Assembly: GCA_029448655.1 (NCBI GenBank)
Contig: JACCLO010000016.1
Span: 124,001 to 188,000 of the forward strand
DNA: 64,000 bases
From: Wolfiporia cocos
Lineage: Eukaryota; Basidiomycota; Agaricomycetes; Polyporales; Phaeolaceae
Direction: 5' to 3'
A program made the translations under genes and the position numbers. The notes under the pieces are model-generated. The model was not told the origin of the DNA. It saw nothing but the letters and a program-made list of their open reading frames with translations, and ran no database searches. The first letter of the stretch is position 1. Each line of letters opens with the position of its first letter. This document shows, one piece after another, positions 29,011 to 39,411 of the stretch.

Positions 29011-29604
29011 TGTCACAGTTTTCTGTGACGTTATCTATAAAGATATGTTTTAGTCTTGACCAGGAGTTGAACTCACGGCTTCATGACTAGGAGACACGTG
29101 ACGTCCTTATTGGCATCACGGTACTTACTGGAGATAATGCACATCTCTTACAGATAAGATAGTACATTAGATAAGCATTCTAGGTCTTGACTTGTAGGCA
29201 CGCACACACAGGCCGCATTGCTTTAGGGTAGACAATATGGCCTTTGGTTACGGCACTCCTGATGTACATATAAGCTTGAGTCTTGAGGCATTCTTACCTC
29301 AGACCTTTTAATCTCGACTTTGGGGCTTAGGCCCTCCATTGCTTGTTACCCCTGCTGCACTCCTTGTGAATACTCGCTAGTTTGTTGAAGTACCTCGACC
29401 TCATCTTAGGGAGTGTTACCCCTCTGTCAACTTAGTCTTGGGAGTCAGGCTTGGAGTGGGATGTTGGCATTGAGGGATGACCCTAGAGTTTTGGGTCACT
29501 GGGTCGTCAAGCCTCTGTCGTCACTTGAAGGGTCTTAGCTAGCTTAGGAGCTAGGATGTAGGGCTTCCCGGTGCCCGGTCGCACAGCCTTAGGTCTGTGT
29601 TACA
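29011..29604 (+). mobile_element. LTR with an antisense tRNA-like segment
   Basis: TGTCACAGTTTTC to a worn end TCTGTGTTACA. A sister copy starts at 51109. Between about 29054 and 29115 the minus strand reads like a tRNA anticodon arm plus T-loop. GATAAGATA, CTTTAGGGTAG, a TATA-like box and the TGAGG/CCTCA stem-loop follow. No TSD found. Confidence 0.6.
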
Positions 29605-29800
29605 TAGTAGCACGACATCTGAGGCTTACCCCTCAGATGTACTATTCTCATCCTCAGGGCCAGTCCCTGGTACTTCCACTATTGTGTGCTGGCTGTGCCA
29701 CCTCTAGTCTGCTGAACTGGTGCTGGGGCCTGTGCGTAGACTTATAGGCATATGGCAAGGCTGGTATCATGGTAGGGAGGTACCATGATACATCTCCCTG
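29605..29800 (+). mobile_element. LTR fragment
   Basis: Stem-loop ATCTGAGG/CCTCAGAT (about 29627-29647) and the following LTR-type sequence, with no usable ends. Confidence 0.4.
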
Positions 29801-30540
29801 GCACACCTGTCTCACCTCACTCTCTCAGCCATGGCAGGATGCATGAAAGTGGAACCACCGACCTTCATGTCACCATCTACATGCTTTTTGTGCCTTTGTC
29901 TGTTGTGGATGTGGTGCTTGTCCGGTAGATAGATCTCCTCCACTGTTATGGTTATTTCGATTTTTCCAAAAGCGCTGGACGAACTCACCATTTGGTGAAT
30001 ACGATACAGGGACTTGTTGTGCAACCAACCTCCCTGGCTATTTGTGATTGCGCTGGGCCTAACCTTGGTTGTACTAGTATGTAGGGCACGTTTTGACTCT
30101 GGCAGATCCAACTCTGTCCCTCGTTTCATATTTATCATTTAATGATTGACAGATGGAATTCAACCACCATATCATTGCTATCTATCATCTCAGGTATATC
30201 ACTACATACTTATCAAATGTTTCATACTATAGCATAGATAGTATCAGTGACATCTGGGATGGACTCAACCCCTGAAACCTAGTGTAGTATATAAGCCAAT
30301 GTACTTACCACCGAGGCTCTTCAGCTCAACCTTATTGTATAAACAAGAAGTCTTATACTCATTCTCAAATGTAGGAAACTACGCTCAATATTTACCGAGC
30401 TCCTGAACTGACTAAGTCCTCGAAGTGCACATCAACTTCTCGGACTTAGGCAAGTATATTCTATAAAGACTTGCACCCAAGACAGATTATATCCTCTAAT
30501 GCACATTGGATATTGAATGACCTCTAGAGTCTTCGACCTA

Positions 30541-31518
30541 TGGTGCTGGCGCCCTAGTTACTGCTACTTTTGTACAGTGGCCAAATCCTTGGGTCAACTT
30601 CGTGTTAACCCTAAAGCAAGGTTATAGGCACCGGTACTTTCTGTGCCCTGATACTGAACACTTTGGGTATGGCACAGCCCGGAGATGCGAAATTTGTATG
30701 CTCGTAGTGATGTAGATACAGGGCAGGCACAATATTAATGTATCAACCAGTTCACTACATCCCATGCTTGAATAAGACACAGAAAGCATGCAAAGCCAAT
30801 GCTGCTCAGTGCTGGGAAGTGGCAATTGCATACATCACAGCAAAGGATAACAAGAAGGCTATTCAACTGACGAATCTCCTGCTCAATTATATCAATCTTC
30901 CCAGAGGAATACAACAATTTCTTGTCAAGCCAAATATTTGGGCTGATGAGCTGCAAATGCCAAATCATGGGGAATGTGACCTGGATGCAACCGGTTGCTG
31001 CACCTGTTGAATGCGTACTTGAAAATCAGCCAGATTCAAAGAACAGAAACCTCCTGTTCAGGGTCATTGAGGATGCAGGCCACATGTATATTTTGCCCAA
31101 ATATCACTGAGCTGAACAGTTTCATCACATTTTTCTAGAGTGCTACCATGAAATCCCTTTGTGTTTACTATGATAATATATTTCCAACATTACAAGCCAA
31201 ATGCATTAGCATTGATGAGGATGTTGATGTGAGCTTGTCGGTACAAGTATCACTGCCTGTCGGCTTGACTATATACCATATTTGGAGTAGTCAGATGAGT
31301 ATAATTATCATTACTTTCCATATACGGTATTACTTTCCCACCACTGGCCAAATCCGGACATAGAAATTTCTCAACTTTGATTTCCAGACAAATCTGCCTA
31401 GCCATTTTGTTCCTACCTTCAATTAGAGCATTTTGGCTAGACCAACTATCTCTAGGCACCAGTTTGAGTGAGCAGTAAGACTTGTACAAAAGTAGCGGTG
31501 ACTAGGGCGCCGGCACCA
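30541..31518 (+). mobile_element. Terminal-inverted-repeat DNA element, 978 bp, TSD TA
   Basis: Left end TGGTGCTGGCGCCCTAG and right end (reverse complement) TGGTGCCGGCGCCCTAG form inverted repeats of about 36 bp with few mismatches, bounded by TA. LTR copies without the insertion (36119 region, and 52680 region reversed) show a single TA, which confirms the duplication. TA target and TIRs suggest the Tc1/mariner superfamily. Plus-strand codons about 30900-31120 resemble a worn DDE-transposase end, so this may be a decayed autonomous copy. Confidence 0.82.
30900..31125 (+). pseudogene. Possible transposase remnant
   Basis: Reads CVLENQPDSKNRNLLFRVIEDAGHMYI-LPKYH then a stop. The pattern 'DAGH...PKFHCELN' is, from memory, typical of a DDE endonuclease common in mushrooms. 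Both frames on either side are broken. Tentative. Confidence 0.35.
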
Positions 31519-31960
31519 TAGAGTTGGAAGGCTTATTACAGATATATTTGCCTTGCACTTGTCTGCAGGACTACATGTAGAAGAACAATCTATATTCATG
31601 TCTCAAATATACGAATGGGTATACAGCCCATAACATCCACCTGTTGTGACCACACTCATGTGTGCCCCCCTTTGATACTTCCTTTCCTTTCTGCTGATAG
31701 TGACTCATGGCTGACATACTGTATATGATGATAGTGAGCATCATGTGCAGGATATGCTCATGGTGGTGGCAGCACATGGCATCCACACCATGCCCATGGC
31801 ATACACTCATGCCGATACTATAAGTGTGCCACCATGAGTGCCACGGGCAGGAGTGGAAGTCACTGAATACTTTTTTGTGGTTATTCTGTAGCCCCTCCAG
31901 TCAGTAGCTGTCCCTACTGGCATGATTGCATATATACATATTATGAATAAAACTGAATTT

Positions 31961-32509
31961 TGTTATGGATTGAATATCCGTTCAGCATGAATAACCAAGT
32001 CGAGTTACTCAGCGTATCAAGTAGTGCACTACTTGCTGGACTCAGCAGAGTCGGAGCATCGATATACAAGCTGTAGACTTAAGTGCTTAAGTCTTTGAGA
32101 ACAAGTATAAGATCCTTGTAATTCAACAAGGTTGAGCTGAGGAACTCGACCAGTATTTACATCGGGTTATATACTGTGGTCCTATAATTGGGGTCATAGT
32201 GTCCTTGGTACTGCTACCATCAAGTCCATAAGGCTAGCATGCTAAGTTACAAATACAAAGTGCTGCAGTTGAGTGCAACAAAGGATGAAATGCAAGAATC
32301 CTGTGGTTAGACACATGATATCAACTAGAACCTGATATGTTGTGGAGTCAAGGGCATAGGGCTGTTATACATGAAACGAGGGTCACCGGTTACATGGGGA
32401 TCCCTAGAAATAAAGTGTGTGACATAGTGGTTGGACACTAAGTCATCTCTCCCAGTGGAGCATCAAGGAGTCGGAATTCGAGGATACACATATCATACGC
32501 ACTGTAACA
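31961..32509 (+). mobile_element. Solo LTR of the TGTTAC family (short type), TSD AATTT
   Basis: TGTTATGGATTG...ACTGTAACA, 549 bp, with AATTT on both sides (31956-31960, 32510-32514). TATA-like AGTATAAGA near 32104, then a CCTTGT/ACAAGG stem. 32515-33271 contains no recognised gene; 31641-31955 likewise. Confidence 0.88.
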
Positions 32510-33271
32510 AATTTCATCAGCACTGCACTGTGTGAACAATATATTTTAATAGCTGCATTTATGGAACCAGTGTCCTCAAGCAGTGTCTCCACTCTGCCAT
32601 TGCCTAGGCAACCGCTATTGTATGGTCCTCACAACAGCAAGGGCCTCAGGTGAGGTCCTTGCAATAACATGGGCCTAGGTGCCATGTCCTTGCAAGAATG
32701 CATCCATTAGGCACTTGGTATCTTGCGGACCTGCTACCATAAGGGGGTTATACATGACTATACCAGTCTGCCTACATTTGCAGGACCTGTTAGGTATATC
32801 TGTGTAGATATGAGTAGATCTATGATATCGCGTTTTGCTGATGCAGGGCCCTGGGCCGTCTCAAGCCATTGTGTAAAGCCTGGCTCAGCCCAGCCCAAGT
32901 AGGGCCTGGCTCAGCTCGGCTCATGGCCCAAAGCTGGGCCTGGCACATCACTAGTCTCAGTATTTAAGCTACTATGGCACATGGTCATAACATGGTTGTG
33001 ACAACAGGACCTCCATATCAATATCATCCGCCCAAGTCATGAATGCAAAGCTTGCTACAGACTCTGACTCACTTCAGCCATATTTTTTCTGTGTAGAGGT
33101 CATCTGCCCAAAAAGACAGTGTGTACTGTGTGGGGCCAGAAATGGTGATTTTGAGACAGGTCAAGGCATCTCGATATATTTGCTCAGTATGTAGGCAGAA
33201 CACTAGAATGGTGACTGTCTCTAGGATGGCATCTCCACCACTGGTTTGATGCATGGCTTCAGGAGCCACTC

Positions 33272-33774
33272 TGACACAATACCTGTGTTATCCGCAACCA
33301 CCACCCACTCCCCACCATCCCTACTCCTGACTCCCCTACTAACGCCTTTTGGCACCTATGGCCCAGCACCCAACAAGTGGGTCATCAAGGTAATCCAGAG
33401 GTACTACAGTGCAGTTGAGGTTCTCCCAGACTAGTTGGCAAGCATATTAAGCAGACAAGGGGGGATTGGCAAGTAAGAGGAACTAAGCCTTGGAGTTACA
33501 TTGAGAAGTCTGAGGAGTACGCCTCAGACCTTCTGGCTTATGTACATGTGATGCATTGTCTACTGGAGTCCCTGCCCTAAATGTACAAGGCCTGTGCACA
33601 AGTGCTAATGTAGGGGGTACAGCCACATCACATGTTACATCACGTTACCTACGGGTTATCTTATCTAGGATCAACACGTGACTAATTAAGAGATCAGGTG
33701 ATTGAAATGTTAAGGTCGTTGGTTCGACACTGAGGGGGGCCCTTTGTTAGGCCATGTCATGTAAATCCGTGACA
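33272..33774 (-). mobile_element. Solo LTR, hairpin-type family, TSD CACTC
   Basis: Plus reading TGACACAAT...TCCGTGACA, 503 bp, with CACTC on both sides (33267-33271, 33775-33779). Stem-loop AGTCTGAGG/CCTCAGACC near 33508-33530, CTTATCT near 33660 and a T-arm-like GGTTCGACAC at 33721. Confidence 0.9.
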
Positions 33775-34329
33775 CACTCTGTAAGGTTGCCAGGAGTGGT
33801 GGTGAGTCATCAGCCATCACAAGTGCATTAGATCTTGTTCCATAGTGGTAAATGATGCGGTGTAGTGACAGTAGAATAAAAAACAACTAAGGTTATGTAA
33901 GCTACAATGTCTGAGCTATCTGCCTAGGGAACCCTGACACTCAATATCCTTACACACTCTGCCTCTAAAGTTGGCAGCAAGGCAGCAAGCAATCTGTCCG
34001 ACTGATTGAATGTCCATCATAGCATTTCCAGATCTGAGCTTCCCAAGCCGATTACAAATTGATAATACGGGCATGTGTACTTTCATAGAGATACCACCTC
34101 AACATCATAGGTAGAACATCTCGTATTGTGTGAGACAAATGATATACCATTCATATGTCCATTGTGGAATCTAGCACAATCCCATGCTCTCTTGCTATCC
34201 TCTCCCTATCTTTCCATCTACCTATTCCTATGGGGGCACCAGCAGTTTGCATTTGCATTCATTAGTGTTCATCAATCACTTTGCATTGTGGCACTGAATT
34301 CACTAGGAAAATTAGGATGAACATTGATT

Positions 34330-34510
34330 AGTGCTTTTTATTGCTCACACCAAGCATTTCTCACACTCGTTATGCAATATTTCTCATGCTCACTGCATCC
34401 TGTCGCTCACTATGCATTTCCCACACTTCAACTACGCAATGCTTCTGATTGTGCACAATGCAATTGATCACTCACAATGCACTTGATCACTCACCACACT
34501 CTGATGCACC
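34330..34510 (+). repeat. Degenerate repeat TGCTCACTATGCATTTC
   Basis: The phrase 'gctcac..atgcatttc' or 'caatgc' recurs roughly every 16-18 bp. It reappears inverted (CATAGTGAGCAATGAGA) at 35150-35245 and 36511-36600. 33780-34320 contains no recognised gene. Confidence 0.6.
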
Positions 34511-34759
34511 GTGCATGCTGCAATGAGTTGACAGACAATATAAGTTCTGAACATCCCATAAGACTGCATGTAACCTGTCACAATACCTGTTGTGATGCTC
34601 CATCCTCAACGCTAATGCCCAGCTACTTTGAAGACGTTGTCCTACTGGTCCAAGAGGTTCACCATGCCTCAGACAAGAGGGCCAACAGTAAGATCAACAG
34701 TCTAAGTAGTGTTGGTGGGTTGCTGCACACAGAGGTAGAGCAGGTAAGGTGGGACTAGC

Positions 34760-35074
34760 CCATGAGATACAATGAAGACTCTAAGGAGAACACCTCAGAG
34801 TCTCTGGCTTTTAAGTACATGTGTAGTGCTGTAATCGTAGTTTGCTAAGTCTACCCTAAAGTGACGTGGCCTGTGCACACCCACCTAAAGGAACCCTAAT
34901 ACTGAATGCTGTAGTAACCCTGTACCCTAATCATGTTATGTAGCGGATATCTAATCAATGTAAAGGAATACACGCCGATCTTATCTACCTCATCACATGA
35001 GTTTGGAGGTGCCTAAGCACAACAAGACATGAGTTCGACCCCGAGGCCCCCCTAGGTCGTAAATCTGTCTCACA
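34760..35074 (-). mobile_element. LTR fragment
   Basis: Reversed stem-loop GACTCTAAGG/CCTCAGAGTC region (34776-34800), CCCTAAAG at about 34854, CTTATCT near 34979 and a T-arm-like GAGTTCGACCCC near 35033. The left end is not defined. Confidence 0.55.
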
Positions 35075-35149
35075 ACCATTGATAGTCATAATCAATCGTC
35101 ACGGCGGCTCAAGCGCTCGTCGAATATGGTGCTCACATCAAAGCGCCGG

Positions 35150-35245
35150 AGCCTAGCATAGTGAGCAAGAGATGCATTGTTAAATGAGCATGAGAATCGC
35201 ATAGTGAGCAATGAGAAGTGAGCAATAAGTTGCATGGCAAACAAT
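35150..35245 (-). repeat. Inverted part of the degenerate 17-bp repeat
   Basis: CATAGTGAGCAAGAGATGC and relatives repeat here on the opposite strand to 34330-34510. The run continues after the LTR nest at 36511-36600. Confidence 0.55.
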
Positions 35246-35250
35246 CATAC

Positions 35251-36509
35251 TGTTACAGTTCTATCAGGTACACTCGTATATTCCGTTTGACGCCTCACCG
35301 TGTATGAGGACTTAGCGTTCAACCACTGTACCCAGCGCTCTATTTCTAGGGGGCCTCCGCTCAACCGTAGGCCCTGTTTCATGTATAACAACCCTATGCC
35401 CACTCTCTGTGTCCGCATCTCGTTCTAGCTGATATTCTGTGTCCAACCACAGTAGTTCCGTGTTTCATCCCTTGTTGTGCTCAACCACAACACTTCTCCT
35501 TTATTACTTATATCGTTAGCCCGACGGTGTTACGATTATTTTGATTTTTCGAACGCTGGCAGAACTCACCATTGGGTGAATACGATACAGGGACTTGTTG
35601 CGCAACCAACCCCCTGGCTATTCGTGACTCGTACTGGGCGCATCCCCAGTTGTATTAGCATATAGGGCACGTTTCACCTTTGGCAGATCCAACTCTGCCC
35701 TCGTTTCATGTTAATCATTTATTAGCCTACGGATGGCGTTCAACTGCCATCATCATTCCTATCTATCGTCTCAGATACATCAGTCCATACTTATCAAACG
35801 TTTGGCACTATAGCGTAGATAGTAGCGGTGACATCTGGGATGGACTTGACCCCTAAAACCTAACGTAGTATAAAAGCTCATGTACTTATTGTCGAGGCTC
35901 TTCAGCTCGACCTTGTTGTATAAACAAGAAGTCTTATACTCGTTCTCAAACGTAGGAAACTACGCTCAGTATTTCTCACTCGAGCAATCGAACGACTAAG
36001 TCCTCGAAGTGCACACTGACTTCTCGGACTTAGGCGAGTCTTATATTCTATCAGACTCGCACCTGAACAGACTATATCCTCTAACGCGTATTGGATATTA
36101 ACCGATCTCCTAAGGACTTCACTTAGGACCCGAAGGCATCTAACGAGTATTTGCCTTGCACACGGCACCGTGCCTACGTGCAGAAGAACGAACTATATTC
36201 GCGACTCGAATATACGGACGGGTATTTGACCCGTAACAGACGGACTTAATAGTAGTAGTACCAAAGACACTATGACCCCGATTAACGGATTGCAGTATAT
36301 AACCTGATGTAAATACCGGTCGAGTTCCTCAGCTCGACCTTGTTGAATTACAAGGATCTTATACTCGTTCTCAAAGGCTTAAGCAATTAAGCCCGCAGCT
36401 TGTATATCGACGCTCTGACTCTGTGGAGTCCGACGAGTAGTGCGCTACTCGATACGCTGAGTAACTCGACTTAGTTATTTTGCGTTGAACGGATATTCGA
36501 TCTGTAACA
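35251..36509 (-). mobile_element. Solo LTR of the TGTTAC family (short type), TSD CATAC, with nested LTR
   Basis: TGTTACAG...CTGTAACA, with CATAC on both sides (35246-35250, 36510-36514). Removing the inner LTR and one TSD leaves 543 bp, close to the 549 bp of the copy at 31961. It lies reversed relative to that copy. Confidence 0.92.
35528..36238 (-). mobile_element. Nested solo LTR of the TGTTAC family (long type), TSD GACGG
   Basis: TGTTACGA...CCCGTAACA, 711 bp, with GACGG on both sides (35523-35527, 36239-36243). It keeps many CpGs, unlike the older copies at 52563 and 60058, so it is young. Confidence 0.95.
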
Positions 36510-36510
36510 C

Positions 36511-36600
36511 ATACTGCATACTGAGCAATCAAGCTGCATATCGAACAATCAAACTGTAATTAAAGCTCATTGTGACACATAGTGGGCAATTCAAGCACGC
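36511..36600 (-). repeat. Continuation of the degenerate inverted repeat
   Basis: CATACTGCATACTGAGCAATC and similar units, matching 35150-35245. The LTR nest was inserted into this repeat. 36601-36789 contains nothing recognised. Confidence 0.5.
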
Positions 36601-36789
36601 TATTGAAGATGTGAGGTAAAACAGAAAAAAGCTAATTCTCAGTTTGATGTGGGTCAATGACCCCATGTGACATTCATGTGCTGCCATCCCACATAATAGG
36701 CATCTAGGATACTCGATTTATGAGGCCTGTCAATAGTCAATGTGACCAATGTGAAACAGGTGCTGAGACAAAAAAATGTATTGTACATA

Positions 36790-37607
36790 GTATGGTCGGC
36801 CAGACGTATCAGGTCAACTATTCGCATTTTGCAATTGTGTATTCGACAGTTTGTGCTCTCCACAGCCTTTTCTCGCTTGTCGGTCATATCGGCACATATA
36901 TTGACACTCGTCACGCCACAAATCGGCACCACACAGCTGCTGCTTTGGCTGCCTGTAGCTTTGTGGCGCAGGTACCAAGTCTACCGTTGGCCAGACGCAT
37001 CAGGTCCACTATTCACATTTTGTGAGTTTGCCCTAACAGTTTGCATTTAACGCGGCCCCTTCTCGTCCCTCATCGTATCGACCGACGCATTGACGCCTGT
37101 CACGCCACAAATCGGTGCCGCACAGATGCCGGTTCAGGCAACCATAGCCACGTTGCATATGTACCAAGACTCATCTTAAAGATTCCGTACCTTGTTCTCG
37201 AGACTTGGTACCTGCGCCACAAAGCTACAGGCAGCCTAAGTAGCAGCTGCATGGTGCCGATTAGTGGCACGGTGAGCGTCAATATATGGGCCGACATGGC
37301 CGAGAAGCGAGAAGCGGCTGTGGAGAACACAGACTGTCGAGTGCAAAGTGCGAATTGTTGACCTGATACGTCTGGCCGATGGTACAAGTCCCAAGAACAA
37401 GATATGAGATCTTTAAAATGAGTCTTGGTACCTGTGCAACGCGGCTATGGTTACCTGAGCTGGCAGCTGTGCGGAATCGATTTGTGGCGTGACAAGCGTC
37501 AATGCGTCGGTCAATACGACGAAGGAGAAGGGGCCGCGTCGGGTACGAACTGTCAAAGGCAAAATCGCGAAAATGCGAATAGTTGACCCGGCACGTCTGG
37601 CCGACAA
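36790..37607. mobile_element. Foldback/MITE-like element (outer copy)
   Basis: The left end GGTCGGCCAGACGTATCAGG has its partner at the right end, CCGGCACGTCTGGCCGAC (about 37590-37607). Each arm is about 200 bp and they face each other. Another copy of the same element sits inside. Open frames here are readings of the arms, not genes. Confidence 0.7.
36977..37387. mobile_element. Foldback/MITE-like element nested in the outer copy
   Basis: Left end near TACCGTTGGCCAGACGCATC and right end ATACGTCTGGCCGATGGTA, with a short central loop near 37165-37205. CAAGTC lies on both sides and may be the target duplication. The loop is inverted relative to the copy at 38096-38510. Confidence 0.65.
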
Positions 37608-38095
37608 CACATGGGTGCCCGGGAGGCATGCATGTCATGCCAGTGCTTTCCGCGTCCAAGTGTCAGCGCCGACCCCGCAGCGCCGCATCGTCGGTGCACC
37701 GCCAATTCTCTGGACAGATGTCATTGATGCGGGTATGAGTGGCAGCTGGCAGCTGGCAGATGGAAGGTGCTCACAAAGTCAATTGCTGATGCAAATTCAA
37801 ATGAAATTGCGAAGGCAGAGCGGGGTCTGTGTGATTGCGGTCAGTGCATCGGGCGCTGTGGCGTCGCTTCGATGTCGCGAATGCGCATCCCGTGCGGTGC
37901 ACCGGTGATGAATCGATGATGCATGATATGCACGATAGATGATATTCAGACGCCAGATGCAGCAGCTCTATCTGTGGAAGCGGGGCACGCGAGATAATGG
38001 TAACGGTGTTGCCCAGATTGGGCACCGTGGCCGCACTAGAGCGCACCACCAGAACACCGACGCAATGACGTGCCGACGCCGCGCCGACGCCGCGC

Positions 38096-38510
38096 CGACT
38101 ATCGTTGGCCAGACGTATCAGGTCAGCGTTTACTAATTTGCACTTTTGCATTCATGTAACATCTTGTGCTCCTCGTAGCCCCTTCTCACTTGTCGGTCGA
38201 ACTGGCCCATTCATTGACGCTCGCCGCGCCACTAATCGGCGCCGCGCAGCTGCTGCTTTGAGCAACCTGTAGCCGTGTGGCGCAAGTACCGAGTCTCAGG
38301 AACAAGATATGAGATCCTCGACATGAGCCTGGGTACCTGTGCGACGCATCTAGGATTGCCTGAACCAGCAGCTGTGAGGCACCGACTTGTGGCGCAAAAA
38401 GCATCACTGCGTCCGTCGATACAGCCAAGGAGCGAGAAGGGACCGTGTCGAGGGCAATTGCAAAATTGCAAAATGCGAATAGTTGACCTGATACGTCTGG
38501 CCGACCGTAA
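38096..38510. mobile_element. Third foldback/MITE-like element
   Basis: Ends CGTTGGCCAGACGTATCAGG and CCTGATACGTCTGGCCGACCG, arms about 195 bp, loop near 38290-38325 (AGGAACAAGATATGAGATCC). It ends about 40 bp before the phospholipase D start, so it occupies the former promoter. 37608-38095 is GC-rich unique sequence with no recognised gene. Confidence 0.7.
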
Positions 38511-39411
38511 CATAGGCAAGCAAGCCAGCTTGCCCAACATCCTTGACCATGTTCCGCCGGTCGTCCATTTCAGACTTCCGACTACCGCCGCCTGATACAC
38601 CGTCGGGGCCCACAGACCCGCCGCGCTCAATCTCTCGCAGTTACTCGATTTCCATCTCGAGTATACAGGCGGACAGGCGCATCCATTCGAAGCAGGCGTC
38701 GGAGCCACACGCCGCGCGGATCGAGGAAATCCAGGACGAGGGGCCCGACCGCGGCGCAGACGAGGGTCCCGACAAGAGCGCTGACTTTCCGGCGACGACA
38801 CCCTTCCAGGACGTGCTTGGTCACGAGGACCCTCACCAGCGTGAGCGCGAACGGCACAAGGCGGAGAAAATGGCGAAGCGGAGGGACAGCGGGACGGCGC
38901 ACGAGCCATGGAATCCGCTCAAATGGCGATTCGATACGCAAGGACCAGCGCAGCGGCAGGCTGGAGTAATGCCCGACGATGGTGGTGATACGGATGCGCA
39001 GAGTCCGCAAAAGCGCACAACTGAGCGAGTCGGACAGCGGACGGATGCAGCCGCGACACTCGCGCTCGATGCCGCACATACAGCGCCAGGGCGAGAGCAG
39101 GCCGAATGTTGCGCCAAAGTGGAACAGGCTCCATGCGCTGTTGCCCAGCATCGCCAGCCAGTCCAAGAACCTGGCACCGCAGCCGTCGGCGGTCGTGCCA
39201 CAATCTGTAAACATCACCGATGAGCTTATGGCGGGTGGTCTTTCTGCGCTGGTTATGCGACTCTGGTTTGAATGTGATGAGAAGGACCACAGGAGAGTGC
39301 CGATACTGTTTCACCGTCTACGGATACGTGTCAGCGACAGCCTGCATCCACTGCATGGACACAAGGCGGTATTCGCATTGAGTATGAGTACGCCAATGCT
39401 GCCGTGCGCTG

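Larger units (their letters stand above)
29944..31635 (-). mobile_element. Solo LTR of the TGTTAC family, TSD TCCAC, with a DNA element inside
   Basis: Plus reading TGTTATGG...CCCATAACA, with TCCAC on both sides (29939-29943, 31636-31640). Without the insertion at 30541-31518 it is about 712 bp, the length of the copy at 35528-36238. Reversed TATA (TCTTATAC) lies near 30350 and a CTTGTT/AACAAG stem nearby. Confidence 0.9.

Noticed and set aside
29054..29115. A functional tRNA gene
   Set aside because: The D-arm and T-stem do not pair properly and the segment is shorter than a normal tRNA; kept only as a tRNA-like finding.
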